Assembly: GCA_019239415.1 (NCBI GenBank)
Contig: JAFAZW010000084.1
Coordinates: 1-39,428 of the forward strand
Direction of reading: 5' to 3'
From: Alphaproteobacteria bacterium
GTDB taxonomy: Bacteria; Pseudomonadota; Alphaproteobacteria; Sphingomonadales; Sphingomonadaceae
Length of the DNA stretch: 39,428 nucleotides
Every line of letters starts with the position of its first letter. Positions within the stretch are counted from its first letter, which is position 1. Below are positions 1-9,818 of this stretch, one piece after another. The position numbers were made by a program, and so were the translations under genes. The notes beneath the pieces were generated by a model. That model was given only the letters and a program-made list of their open reading frames with translations, was not told where the DNA came from and searched no databases.

Positions 1-696
1 AGCCGCAAGTCGGACAACCCGTCGATCACCCGCGACGTCTCGGGCGAGGGCGTCCAGCAGGCGCTCTTGAAGCTGATGGAGGGCACCACCGCCTCGGTGC
101 CGCCGCAGGGCGGCCGCAAGCATCCGCAGCAGGAGTTCCTGCAGGTCGACACGACCAACATCCTGTTCATCTGCGGCGGCGCCTTCGCCGGCCTCGAGAA
201 GATCATCGCCGACCGCCTGCAGGGCAAGTCGATCGGCTTCGGCGCCTATGTCGCCGCGCCCGAGGAGCGTCGCACCGGCGAGGTGCTGCGCCAGGGCGAG
301 CCGGACGACCTGTTGAAGTTCGGCCTCATCCCCGAATTCGTCGGCCGCCTGCCGGTGATCGCCACGCTCGAGGATCTCGACGAGGCGGCGCTGGTCAAGA
401 TCCTCAAGGAGCCGAAGAACGCGCTGGTCAAGCAGTATCAGAAGCTGTTCGACATGGAGGACGTGCGGCTCAGCTTCACCGAGGAGGCGCTGGTCGCCGT
501 CGCCAAGAAGGCGATCGAGCGCAAGACCGGCGCCCGCGGCCTGCGCTCGATCCTCGAGAACATCCTCCTCGACACGATGTTCGACCTGCCGTCGATGGAC
601 GGCGTCGACGAGGTGATGATCGACAAGGACGTCGTCGAGGGCCGCAAGGATCCGGTTCGCGTCTATGCCGAGAAGAAGGGCGAAAGCGCCGCCTGA
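1..696 (+). CDS. clpX: ATP-dependent Clp protease ATP-binding subunit ClpX, C-terminal part (5' end outside window)
   Basis: ClpX is the AAA+ unfoldase that feeds substrates to the ClpP peptidase in the cytoplasm. The frame is open from base 1, so the gene enters from the left edge; the N-terminal zinc-binding domain and Walker A are missing from the window. What remains is the second half of the AAA+ module: [13 protein letters not shown], the pore-loop/sensor region with [13 protein letters not shown], and the C-terminal small domain with the sensor-2 motif [11 protein letters not shown]. The protein ends GESAA, followed by TGA and a hairpin terminator. It lies just upstream of lon, an arrangement (clpX-lon-hup) widespread in proteobacteria. 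Identity is clear; only the true start cannot be seen. Confidence 0.97.
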   Translation, partial: SRKSDNPSITRDVSGEGVQQALLKLMEGTTASVPPQGGRKHPQQEFLQVDTTNILFICGGAFAGLEKIIADRLQGKSIGFGAYVAAPEERRTGEVLRQGEPDDLLKFGLIPEFVGRLPVIATLEDLDEAALVKILKEPKNALVKQYQKLFDMEDVRLSFTEEALVAVAKKAIERKTGARGLRSILENILLDTMFDLPSMDGVDEVMIDKDVVEGRKDPVRVYAEKKGESAA

Positions 697-719
697 GGCC
701 TCCGTCCGTGGATCGCTTG

Positions 720-750
720 GGGCCGTTCCGCGCGCCGGAGCGGCCCTTTT
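720..750 (+). terminator. Rho-independent terminator after clpX
   Basis: The arms GGGCCGTTCC (720-729) and GGAGCGGCCC (737-746) pair over 10 bp with one G-U wobble around a 7-nt loop, and are followed at once by TTTTCC. It sits 24 nt after the clpX stop and before the lon promoter region, so it separates clpX from lon. Confidence 0.75.
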
Positions 751-775
751 CCTGTGGGCGATCGCCGGCCGCGCA

Positions 776-806
776 TTGATGCTCCGCGCCGCGCGGCCCA
801 TATAGG
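776..806 (+). promoter_or_regulatory. Candidate heat-shock (sigma-32-like) promoter of lon
   Basis: TTGATG at 776-781 is followed after 15 nt by CCCATATA at 797-804. The downstream element resembles the RpoH -10 consensus CCCCATnT and the upstream one keeps the TTGA core of the RpoH -35. Transcription would begin near 811, leaving a leader of about 40 nt before the lon GTG. Lon is a classical heat-shock gene. The same region can be read as a housekeeping promoter with TATAGG (801-806) at a poor 19-nt spacing, so the sigma factor is inferred. Confidence 0.45.
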
Positions 807-850
807 CGAGGACAAGAGGGAGCCCGGGCGGCTCCGAGCGGAGTTATTGC

Positions 851-3241
<2,391 letters not shown>

Positions 3242-3265
3242 GCCTTACGGGCGGCCGGCGCCCTC

Positions 3266-3432
3266 TGCCTCCCCATCCGCGAGGATGGGGAGGGGGACCA
3301 CCCGAAGGGTGGTGGAGGGGTGTTCCGGCGGACGCTCCTGCCGTGGAGCGCCTGGACCGCACAGCAGGCGGCAGGTCACCCCTCCACCAGCTTCGCTGGT
3401 CCCCCTCTCCAAGCGTCCCGCTTGGGGAGGCA
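3266..3432. repeat. Compound palindromic repeat element, intergenic copy (family 1)
   Basis: A 167-bp palindrome in the lon-hup gap. The outer arms TGCCTCCCC and GGGGAGGCA close a structure whose two halves each hold two smaller hairpins: CCCCATCC/GGATGGGG and ACCACCC-GAA-GGGTGGT on the left, ACCAGC-TTC-GCTGGT and CCAAGCG/CGCTTGG on the right. The inner arms TGGTGGAGGGGTG and CACCCCTCCACCA pair with each other. The same architecture recurs at 11687-11816 and 29244-29377. There is no open reading frame of note and no flanking transposase, so it is a non-autonomous or structural repeat. It could also form terminator or mRNA-stabilising structures downstream of lon. Confidence 0.85.
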
Positions 3433-3450
3433 GAAGCCCGCGCTTTCCTT

Positions 3451-3480
3451 TTGACTCGCCCGGCGCTCCCGTTCTTAGAT
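3451..3480 (+). promoter_or_regulatory. Candidate promoter of hup
   Basis: TTGACT (3451-3456) and TTAGAT (3475-3480) are separated by 18 nt, immediately after the palindromic repeat and about 47 nt before the HU start codon. The -35 matches the consensus at five of six positions; the -10 is moderate. Confidence 0.45.
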
Positions 3481-3527
3481 GCGCCGGTGCGGTCGCGACG
3501 CGACTCATCATCAGGGGTTCGGGATCG

Positions 3528-3803
3528 ATGAACAAGCAGGAGCTGATCGGCACCGTCGCCGATTCGACGGGGCTCAGCCGCGGCGAGGCCTCGCGCGCGG
3601 TGGAGAGCGTGTTCGACACCATCACCGGCGCGCTCAAGCGCGGCGACGAGGTGCGCCTGGTCGGCTTCGGCACCTTCTCCTGCTCCAAGCGCAAGGCGTC
3701 GACGGGCCGCAACCCGCGCACCGGCGAGCCCATGGACATCAAGGAATCGACCCAGCCCAAGTTCCGCGCGGGCAAGGTGCTCAAGGACTCGGTCGCGCGC
3801 TGA
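3528..3803 (+). CDS. hup: DNA-binding protein HU
   Basis: Small histone-like nucleoid protein that bends and compacts DNA as a dimer. The 91 residues match the HU/IHF family in length. The start MNKQELIGTVADSTGLS, the VRLVGFGTFS segment, and the arm signature GRNPRTGEPM are diagnostic of HU; there are no features specific to IHF subunits. The C-terminus is the usual PKFRAGKVLKDSV. The ATG at 3528 gives the canonical MNKQEL N-terminus. It lies downstream of lon, as in many proteobacteria, but is separated from it by the palindromic repeat and probably has its own promoter. Confidence 0.97.
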   Translation: MNKQELIGTVADSTGLSRGEASRAVESVFDTITGALKRGDEVRLVGFGTFSCSKRKASTGRNPRTGEPMDIKESTQPKFRAGKVLKDSVAR

Positions 3804-3885
3804 GCGCGGGCGGCTGGACAGGCCGGAATCGCCCGACTAAGGACCCCCGGGGCGCCGCCGGTCGCGGCGGCCTTCGGCGAGGCGT

Positions 3886-3960
3886 GGGCGCGTAGCTCAG
3901 TGGTAGAGCACACCCTTCACACGGGTGGGGTCGTAGGTTCAATCCCTACCGCGCCCACCA
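3886..3960 (+). tRNA. tRNA-Val (anticodon CAC)
   Basis: A full cloverleaf can be drawn. The acceptor stem is GGGCGCG/CGCGCCC, the D stem GCTC/GAGC, the anticodon stem CACCC/GGGTG with loop TTCACAC (anticodon CAC, reading the valine codon GTG), the variable loop GGGTC, and the T arm GTAGG-TTCAATC-CCTAC. The discriminator is A and the CCA end is encoded (3958-3960). The next gene starts only 4 nt later. Confidence 0.96.
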
Positions 3961-3964
3961 CGCC

Positions 3965-4270
3965 TTGACCGCCTTCTGGACAGCCGAGCCCGACGCCGTG
4001 CACCTCGCCGTGCGCGTGACGCCGCGGGCTCGCGGGCACGAGGTCGCGGGCATCGTCCACGGCGGCGACGGGCGGGAGGTGCTGGCCGTGCGCCTCGCCG
4101 CGCCCCCGGTCGACGGCGCCGCGAACCGCGCGCTGATCGCGTTCCTGGCGGAGTCGCTGCGCGTGCCGCGGAGCGCCGTCGCGATCGTGTCGGGCGAAAC
4201 GTCGCGCCTGAAGATCGTTCGGATCGAGGGTCTCGACGTCGCGACGCTGCGGGCGCGGCTGGGTCTCTGA
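3965..4270 (+). CDS. DUF167 (YggU-family) protein
   Basis: A 101-residue protein of the DUF167/YggU family, small conserved bacterial proteins without an agreed function. The family signature is visible: VRVTPRARGHEVAGI near the N-terminus, LAVRLAAPPVDGAANRALIAFLA in the middle (not quoted in full elsewhere), and VSGETSRLKIVRIEG near the end. The start is a TTG at 3965, four bases after the tRNA CCA, with no clear ribosome binding site; it is chosen because the homologous region begins a few residues later and no ATG or GTG lies upstream in frame. It may be co-transcribed with the tRNA. It converges on dprA with an 11-bp gap. Confidence 0.85.
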   Translation: MTAFWTAEPDAVHLAVRVTPRARGHEVAGIVHGGDGREVLAVRLAAPPVDGAANRALIAFLAESLRVPRSAVAIVSGETSRLKIVRIEGLDVATLRARLGL

Positions 4271-4281
4271 ACGCGGCCGGC

Positions 4282-5376
4282 TCAGGCGATCAGGCTGACC
4301 CGGCCTCCCGCGTGGCGCTCGAGCCGCCCCGCCAGCTCGAGCTCCAGCAGCACCGTCTGCACGGTCGCCGGCGGCAGCCCCGCCTGGCGCACCAGCTCGT
4401 CGACCGGGACCGGCGTACCGTTGAGCAAGGCGGCGACCGCGTCGCGGGCGTCGTCCCCGACCTCCGACGGCACGTCCGCGGGCGCGTAATCGAGCTCCTT
4501 CTGCCGGAACGGGCGCAGGCGCAGCGGACTGACCGCCTCGAGCACGTCGTCCGCGGTCTGGACGAGCGTCGCGCCGTCGCGGATCAGCTGGTTGCAGCCC
4601 TGCGCCCGCGGGTCGAGCGGCGAACCGGGGACCGCCATCACCTCCCTGCCGCTTTCGGCGGCGAGGCGGGCGGTGATCAGCGAGCCGGAGCGCGGCGCAG
4701 CCTCGATCACCACGGTGCCGTGCGTGAGCCCGGCGATGATGCGGTTGCGATAGGGGAAGTGCCGCGCGCGCGGCTCCATGCCCGGCGGCTGCTCCGACAC
4801 GAGCAGGCCGCGCCCGCCGATCGCACGCTGCCGCGCCTCGTTTTCGGGCGGATAGAAGACATCGATGCCGCCCGCGACGACCGCGATCGTCCCGGTCTCG
4901 AGGGCGCCGTCATGGGCGGCGGTGTCGATGCCGCGGGCGAGGCCGGAGACGACGACTTGCCCGGCCTCGCCGAGCTTCTGCGCCAGCCCGCGGGCGAAGC
5001 GGCAGGCGGCGGCCGAGGCGTTGCGCGCGCCGACCAGCGCGATGCCGGGCTTCTCCAGCAGGCTGGCGTGCCCCTTGACGATCAGGGCGGGCGGTGCCGT
5101 TTCGATCTCCGCGAGCAAAGGCGGGTAGGCGCCTCGCCCGAGAAACAGGTAGCGCGCGCCGAGGCGGTCGACGGTCTCCATCTCGCGCTCGACCGCGGCG
5201 CGGCTGGCAAGCTTCGGCGCCCGCCCTCTGCCCCGCGCGGCGAGGTCCGGAATGGCGGCGAGGGCGGCGCTCGGCGAGCCGAAACGGGCGAGGAGCTGGA
5301 AGTAGGTGATCGGCCCGACATTGTCCGAGCGGATCAGGCGCAGCCGCGCGATCTGGTCCTCGCTCGGCTCAGCCAT
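4282..5376 (-). CDS. dprA: DNA-processing protein DprA (Smf)
   Basis: DprA binds incoming single-stranded DNA and loads RecA during natural transformation; it is also kept in many species not known to be competent. The 364 residues show an N-terminal SAM-like region, then the Rossmann-like DprA fold with IALVGARNAS and the hallmark SGLARGIDTAAHDGAL, and HFPYRNRIIAGL and PGSPLDPRAQGCNQLI further on. A C-terminal winged-helix domain (VDELVRQAGLPPATVQTVLL) is present. The ATG at 5376 (MAEPSEDQIARLRLI) is preferred over an upstream in-frame ATG at 5433 that would lie deep inside plsY. The plsY stop (5369-5371) overlaps this start, so the two genes are translationally coupled. Confidence 0.95.
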   Translation of the reverse strand: MAEPSEDQIARLRLIRSDNVGPITYFQLLARFGSPSAALAAIPDLAARGRGRAPKLASRAAVEREMETVDRLGARYLFLGRGAYPPLLAEIETAPPALIVKGHASLLEKPGIALVGARNASAAACRFARGLAQKLGEAGQVVVSGLARGIDTAAHDGALETGTIAVVAGGIDVFYPPENEARQRAIGGRGLLVSEQPPGMEPRARHFPYRNRIIAGLTHGTVVIEAAPRSGSLITARLAAESGREVMAVPGSPLDPRAQGCNQLIRDGATLVQTADDVLEAVSPLRLRPFRQKELDYAPADVPSEVGDDARDAVAALLNGTPVPVDELVRQAGLPPATVQTVLLELELAGRLERHAGGRVSLIA

Positions 5377-5989
5377 GCTTCGCCGCGCCGACGCGCGGCT
5401 CGGTGCCGCTGACCAGCCGGCCGAGATTGGCACGATGGGTCCAGAAGATCAGCAGCGTGAAGCCGAGGAAGAGCAAGGCGAGATCGAGGCGCCCGGCGGC
5501 GAACGCCGCGACCGGGGCGACGGCGGCCGCGGTCAGTCCGCCGACGGAGGAATAGCGGGTGAGCGCCAGCATCCCGAGCCAGGCGGCCGCATAGGCCAGG
5601 GGGGCGGCCCAGCCGAGCCCGTCGGCGAGGGCGAAGCCGAGGACGATGCCGAAATAGGTCGCGACGCCTTTGCCGCCGCGGAATCGCAGCCAGACCGGCG
5701 CGAGGTGACCGAGGAAGGCGCCGATCGCGGCGAGCTGGACGGCGGCCGGAAACAGCCAGGCGGCGAGCGCCACGGCCGCCGCGCCCTTGGCCATGTCGAG
5801 CAGCATCGTCGCGGCGGCGAGCCCCTTGCGGCCCGTGCGCAGCACGTTGGTCGCGCCGATATTGCCCGAGCCGATGGCGCGCAGGTCGCCTGCTCCCGCC
5901 GCCTTGGTCAGCAGCAGGCCGAACGGAATCGCGCCCAGCGCGTAACCGAGCGCGAATGCGAGCAGCGGATTGGCGATCGTTGCGTCCAC
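5369..5989 (-). CDS. plsY: Glycerol-3-phosphate acyltransferase PlsY
   Basis: Integral membrane enzyme that transfers the acyl group from acyl phosphate to glycerol-3-phosphate, the first step of phospholipid synthesis. Motifs: AIPFGLLLTK and GSGNIGATNVLRTGRKG near the N-terminus, HLAPVWLRFRGGKGVAT in the middle, and THRANLGRLVSGTE near the end. About five membrane segments are apparent. The GTG at 5989 is taken as start because GGGGAG lies 7 nt upstream; an in-frame ATG at 6019 (10 residues longer) has no ribosome binding site but remains possible. The gene runs into dprA with an 8-nt overlap and is divergent from murI. Confidence 0.93.
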   Translation of the reverse strand: MDATIANPLLAFALGYALGAIPFGLLLTKAAGAGDLRAIGSGNIGATNVLRTGRKGLAAATMLLDMAKGAAAVALAAWLFPAAVQLAAIGAFLGHLAPVWLRFRGGKGVATYFGIVLGFALADGLGWAAPLAYAAAWLGMLALTRYSSVGGLTAAAVAPVAAFAAGRLDLALLFLGFTLLIFWTHRANLGRLVSGTEPRVGAAKHG

Positions 5990-6055
5990 CGGATGGCTCC
6001 CCGAAGCTGATCCTATCATTTCGAAAAGCGCGCGCAACCGGCTAAACGGAAAGCG

Positions 6056-6901
6056 ATGGACGCGGGCGGTTGCGGCGCCGAGGTCCGCTGCTACAGCACA
6101 GAAGTGGCCGGCGCGCGACCCCTTCTCCTGTTCGATTCCGGCGTCGGCGGCCTGTCCGTGGCGGGAGCGATCCGCGCGCTGCTGCCGCAGGCGCCGCTGG
6201 TCTATGTCGCCGACCATGCTGCCTACCCCTACGGAACCAAGCCGGCCGCGGTGATCGAGGCGCGCGTGCCGGCCCTGCTCGGCCGCCTCGCCGAGCGCTT
6301 CGATCCGGCGCTGATCGTCATTGCCTGCAACACGGCCTCGACGATCGCCCTCGACGCCGTCCGGAGCGCGCTCGATCTGCCGATCGTCGGCACGGTCCCC
6401 GCCATCAAGCCGGCCGCTTCGCTGTCGAGGACGCGGGCGATCGGCGTGCTCGGCACCGAGGCGACGGTCAGGCAACCTTATGTCGACCGCCTCGCCGCCG
6501 CGTTCGCGGCCGAGTGCACGATGCTCCGCCACGGCTCCGCCGAGCTCGTCGACCTCGCCGAGGCGAAGCTTCGCGGCGAGCCGGGGAACATGGCGGCCTA
6601 TCGACGCGTGCTGGCGGGGCTGCTCGATCAGCCGGGCGGGAAGCGGATCGACACGGTCGTTCTCGCCTGCACCCACTTCCCGCTCGTCGAGGCGGAGCTC
6701 GCCGCCGCCGCGCCGCGGCCGCTGACCTTCGTCGACGGCAAGGAGGGAATCGCCCGCCGCGTCGCATGGCTGACGCGGGAGCGGGCCTGGCCGCAATCCC
6801 CGCCGGAGCATCGGGCCCTGTTCACCGGTGCCGGGGCGGGGATCGACGCCTATCGCCCCGGATTCGCAGCCTTCGGCTTCGCCGAGGTACGGACAGTCTA
6901 G
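6056..6901 (+). CDS. murI: Glutamate racemase
   Basis: Makes D-glutamate for peptidoglycan from L-glutamate without a cofactor, using two cysteines. Both are present in context: Cys91 in IVIACNTAS and Cys205 in VVLACTHFPLV. The N-terminal signature LLLFDSGVGGLSV and YVADHAAYPYGTK are typical. The 281 residues include about 20 residues before the conserved core; the ATG at 6056 follows GGAAAG and is kept, although an in-frame GTG at 6104 is an alternative. It is divergent from plsY and is followed by hemA. Confidence 0.96.
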   Translation: MDAGGCGAEVRCYSTEVAGARPLLLFDSGVGGLSVAGAIRALLPQAPLVYVADHAAYPYGTKPAAVIEARVPALLGRLAERFDPALIVIACNTASTIALDAVRSALDLPIVGTVPAIKPAASLSRTRAIGVLGTEATVRQPYVDRLAAAFAAECTMLRHGSAELVDLAEAKLRGEPGNMAAYRRVLAGLLDQPGGKRIDTVVLACTHFPLVEAELAAAAPRPLTFVDGKEGIARRVAWLTRERAWPQSPPEHRALFTGAGAGIDAYRPGFAAFGFAEVRTV

Positions 6902-6985
6902 CACATAGCGGCCTTTTCCGGCCTGCCTCTAGCCAGCGGCCCCGCAGATAAGCTATTGGAAGCCGCGGCGGCTACGGGGAGCGAA

Positions 6986-8200
6986 TTGGACTATCATCGC
7001 ATCTTTGCGCAGGCGATCGACCGGCTTCACGCCGAGGGGCGTTACCGCGTGTTCGTCGACATCTTGCGCAACAAGGGCTCATATCCGAGCGCGCGCTGCT
7101 TTGCGGGCCATAACGGTCCGAAGCCGATCGTCGTGTGGTGCTCGAACGATTATCTCGGCATGGGCCAGCATCCCAAGGTGGTGGCGGCGATGGAGGAGGC
7201 GCTGCACGACGTCGGCGCCGGCTCCGGCGGCACCCGCAACATCGGCGGCAACACCCATTATCATGTCGACCTCGAGGCCGAGCTTGCCGACCTGCACGGC
7301 AAGGAGGCGGCGCTTCTCTTCACCTCGGGCTACATCTCGAACGAGGCGACCTTGTCGACCCTCGGCAAGCTGCTCCCCGGCTGCCTCATCTTCTCGGACA
7401 TGTTGAATCATGCCTCGATGATCGCCGGCATCCGCAGCTCCGGCTGCGAGAAGCGGGTGTTCCGCCACAACGACCTCGCGCACCTCGAAGAGCTGCTTCG
7501 CGAGGCGCCGACCGAGGCGCCGAAGCTCATCGCTTTCGAGAGCGTCTATTCGATGGACGGCGACGTCGCGCCGATCGCCGCGATCTGCGACCTTGCCGAC
7601 AAATACAACGCCATCACCTATCTCGATGAGGTCCATGCGGTCGGCATGTACGGCCCGCGCGGCGGCGGCATCTCGGAGCGGGACGCGGTGGCGCACCGCG
7701 TCACCGTCATCGAAGGCACGCTCGGCAAGGCGTTCGGGGTGATGGGCGGCTACGTCGCCGCCGACCGCAACATCATCGACGTGGTGAGAAGCTACGCGCC
7801 CGGCTTCATCTTCACCACCTCGCTGTCGCCGGTGCTGGCGGCGGGCGTGCTGGCGAGCGTCCGCCATCTGAAGGAGAGCGCCGCCGAGCGCGAGGCGCAG
7901 CAGGCCAATGCGGCGACGCTCAAGCGCCTGTTCGCCGAAGCGGGGCTGCCGGCGATGGCGTCGGCGACCCACATCGTGCCCTTGCTGGTCGGCTGCCCGG
8001 TCAAGGCGAAGCGGATCAGCGACATCCTGCTCGCAGAATACGGCATCTACGTCCAGCCGATCAATTTCCCCACCGTGCCGCGCGGCACCGAGCGGCTGCG
8101 CTTCACCCCCGGCCCGCACCATGACGAAGCGATGATGCGCGAGCTCACCGGCGCGCTCGCCGAGATCTGGGACCGGCTCGAAATGCGCGCCGCGGCCTGA
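6986..8200 (+). CDS. hemA: 5-aminolevulinate synthase (C4 pathway)
   Basis: PLP enzyme that condenses glycine with succinyl-CoA to 5-aminolevulinate, the first step of haem synthesis in alphaproteobacteria and mitochondria. The protein shows [33 protein letters not shown], the PLP aspartate in [12 protein letters not shown], and the Schiff-base lysine in [17 protein letters not shown] at 6986 is chosen as start: GGGGAG lies 4 nt upstream, the N-terminus becomes the family-typical MDYHRIF, and the lysine falls at residue 248, as in Rhodobacter HemA. A TTG at 6956 is in frame but has no ribosome binding site. The gene faces the cytochrome c maturation operon tail to tail. Confidence 0.96.
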   Translation: MDYHRIFAQAIDRLHAEGRYRVFVDILRNKGSYPSARCFAGHNGPKPIVVWCSNDYLGMGQHPKVVAAMEEALHDVGAGSGGTRNIGGNTHYHVDLEAELADLHGKEAALLFTSGYISNEATLSTLGKLLPGCLIFSDMLNHASMIAGIRSSGCEKRVFRHNDLAHLEELLREAPTEAPKLIAFESVYSMDGDVAPIAAICDLADKYNAITYLDEVHAVGMYGPRGGGISERDAVAHRVTVIEGTLGKAFGVMGGYVAADRNIIDVVRSYAPGFIFTTSLSPVLAAGVLASVRHLKESAAEREAQQANAATLKRLFAEAGLPAMASATHIVPLLVGCPVKAKRISDILLAEYGIYVQPINFPTVPRGTERLRFTPGPHHDEAMMRELTGALAEIWDRLEMRAAA

Positions 8201-8204
8201 CGGC

Positions 8205-8221
8205 CCCGCCGACCCGGCGGG
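8205..8221. terminator. Weak hairpin between convergent hemA and ccmI
   Basis: CCCGCC (8205-8210) and GGCGGG (8216-8221) form a short GC stem between the two gene ends. There is no T tract on either side, so termination is only a possibility. Confidence 0.25.
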
Positions 8222-8230
8222 AGAGGCGGG

Positions 8231-8890
8231 CTATTGCGGCGTCCGCTCTCTCAGTCCAGGTTGCGCCGCCGCCATCGCCTTTGCGCGTTCGATGAGATCG
8301 ATCTGTGCCTGGACCTGTTCGCGCCACTTGGCCGAGGGTGGCGCGGAGGCGAGGAGGTCGCGCCAGACCCGTTCCGCCTCGTCCAGCCGGCCCCCCTGGG
8401 CGAGCGAGAGGCCGTAGAAGAAGCGCGGCGCCGGATGCTGAGGCGCGAGGCGGGCGGCCCTTTGGTAGGCCATCTCGGCGGCCGGGCTCATTAGCCCGTT
8501 GCCGTGGAGCACCAGCGCGTTGCCGTAGCCGATCCACAGCGTCGCATTGTCCGGGTGCTGGCGCAGCGCCGAGCGGATGAGGTCGGCCGCGCCCTTGGTG
8601 TCGCCCTCCCGTGCATAGCTTTCCGACATGGTCAGCCACCGGTCGGCGGTGTCGAAGCGGCCAAGCATCTCGCCCCGCATCGCGCTGAATGCGGACTCGC
8701 CGGCGCCATGCTCCTCGGCGGCGTGCCTCGGCGCGCCGGCGAGGTCGGGATGGCCCTGCCAGGCATAGCCGGCGCAGGCGAAGCACAAGGCGGCGGCGAT
8801 CAGCTGCAGCCCCGCCCGCCCGGGCCGGACCAGCAGCCACAGCGCCGCGAGCGCGAGCAGCGCCAGGACCGCGAGGATGATCCACCCCAT
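8231..8890 (-). CDS. ccmI: Cytochrome c maturation TPR protein CcmI/CycH-like
   Basis: A 219-residue membrane-anchored TPR protein at the end of the ccm operon. Two hydrophobic stretches near the N-terminus (WIILAVLALLALAALWLLV and LIAAALCFACAGYA) are followed by a periplasmic region with TPR-like helices (DNATLWIGYGNALVLHGNG; APRFFYGLSLAQGGRLDEAE). CcmI-type proteins chaperone apocytochrome c to the CcmF/H haem lyase. The protein is short compared with classical CcmI, so it may represent only the membrane anchor and a reduced TPR part. The start ATG (8888-8890) shares one base with the ccmH stop (TGATG). Assignment rests on TPR content and operon position. Confidence 0.85.
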   Translation of the reverse strand: MGWIILAVLALLALAALWLLVRPGRAGLQLIAAALCFACAGYAWQGHPDLAGAPRHAAEEHGAGESAFSAMRGEMLGRFDTADRWLTMSESYAREGDTKGAADLIRSALRQHPDNATLWIGYGNALVLHGNGLMSPAAEMAYQRAARLAPQHPAPRFFYGLSLAQGGRLDEAERVWRDLLASAPPSAKWREQVQAQIDLIERAKAMAAAQPGLRERTPQ

Positions 8891-9294
8891 CAGCGCCTCC
8901 GCCGGCGGAAGCGGCCGCGCGCCAGGAAGAGGCCGAGCACGAGGAGGATGACCGGCGCGCCCCACAAGGGCCAGGTCAGCGGCTCGACCGGCGGGCGGTA
9001 GCTGACATATTCGCCATAGCGCTCGATCAGCCAGCGGCGGATCGCCTCGGGCTTCTCCCCGGCACGGATGCGCTCGCGCACCAGCGCCCGCATGTCGCCG
9101 GCCATGTCGGCATTGGAATCGGCGATCGACTGCCCCTGGCAGACGAGGCAGCGCAACGTCTCCATCAGCGCCTTGGCCTCGGCCTCCTGCTTCGGATCGG
9201 GGAGCTGCGTATAGGCGTAGGGCGAGGAGGGCATGGTCGGCTGGGCCGCCAGCGGCGCCGTCAGCAGGAGCAAGGCGAGCGCGGCGCGCCTCAT
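8890..9294 (-). CDS. ccmH: Cytochrome c maturation protein CcmH (CcmL-type thioreductant)
   Basis: Periplasmic, membrane-anchored thiol protein that reduces the apocytochrome c haem-binding cysteines. The 134 residues contain a signal sequence (ALALLLLTAPLAAQ), the family motif LRCLVCQGQSIADSNA with its two redox cysteines, the conserved helix bundle ending RRWLIERYGEYVSYRPP, and a C-terminal membrane anchor (LWGAPVILLVLGLFLARG). The start at 9294 overlaps the ccmG stop (ATGA), indicating translational coupling. Confidence 0.95.
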   Translation of the reverse strand: MRRAALALLLLTAPLAAQPTMPSSPYAYTQLPDPKQEAEAKALMETLRCLVCQGQSIADSNADMAGDMRALVRERIRAGEKPEAIRRWLIERYGEYVSYRPPVEPLTWPLWGAPVILLVLGLFLARGRFRRRRR

Positions 9295-9818
9295 TTCGCG
9301 TCCCGCCACGCGCGATAGATGTCGTCCGCTTCGTCGGCGTTGATCGGGCCGATATGCTGGAGGCGGATGATGCCGCGGCCGTCGACGAGGAAGGTCTCCG
9401 GTACGCCCGACGAGCCGAGCGCGAACTGGACGCGGGTGCGGGGATCGTCGCCGATCCGCTCGAACGGGTCGCCATTGTCGGCGAGGAAGGCGGCGACGTC
9501 CTCGGGCCGGTCCCGGACCGCGATCGCGTCGATCGGCACGCCGCGCTGCTTCAGCATGGTCAGCACCGGCGCCTCGATGCGGCAGGGGACACACCAGCTC
9601 GCGAAGACGTTGACGAGGCGCGGCTGGCCGCGCCTGAGGTCGGCGGCCGCGAGGCCCGGATGGCCCGGCTGCGACGGGGCGAGGGCGAAGTCCGGCATCG
9701 GCTTCCCGACGAGCCGCGAGCGGATGGTGGGGTCGGCGGGATTGCGCAGCGCGAATGCCGCCACGACGAGCAGCAGCGCGAAGATTCCGAGCGGAATCCA
9801 GAGCAGGCCGCGCCTCAC
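9291..9818 (-). CDS. ccmG: Thiol:disulfide interchange protein CcmG (DsbE)
   Basis: Membrane-anchored periplasmic thioredoxin-fold protein that keeps the apocytochrome CXXCH cysteines reduced. The 175 residues have an N-terminal anchor (LLWIPLGIFALLLVVAAFAL), the PMPDFALAP segment, the redox site ASWCVPCR, and the cis-proline region SSGVPETFLVDGRG. The GTG start at 9818 is preceded by GGAGG and overlaps the ccmF stop as GTGA. It lies between ccmF and ccmH, the standard order. Confidence 0.95.
   Translation of the reverse strand: MRRGLLWIPLGIFALLLVVAAFALRNPADPTIRSRLVGKPMPDFALAPSQPGHPGLAAADLRRGQPRLVNVFASWCVPCRIEAPVLTMLKQRGVPIDAIAVRDRPEDVAAFLADNGDPFERIGDDPRTRVQFALGSSGVPETFLVDGRGIIRLQHIGPINADEADDIYRAWRDAK

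Noticed and set aside
3804-3885. Terminator between hup and tRNA-Val
   Set aside because: GC-rich inverted segments are present (for example CGGGCG and CGCCCG) but no stem with a T tract could be drawn with confidence.
5377-5433. Longer dprA start at 5433
   Set aside because: It would add 19 residues (PISAGWSAAPSRASARRS) lying inside plsY coding DNA; the ATG at 5376 is in the coupled position and gives the normal N-terminus.
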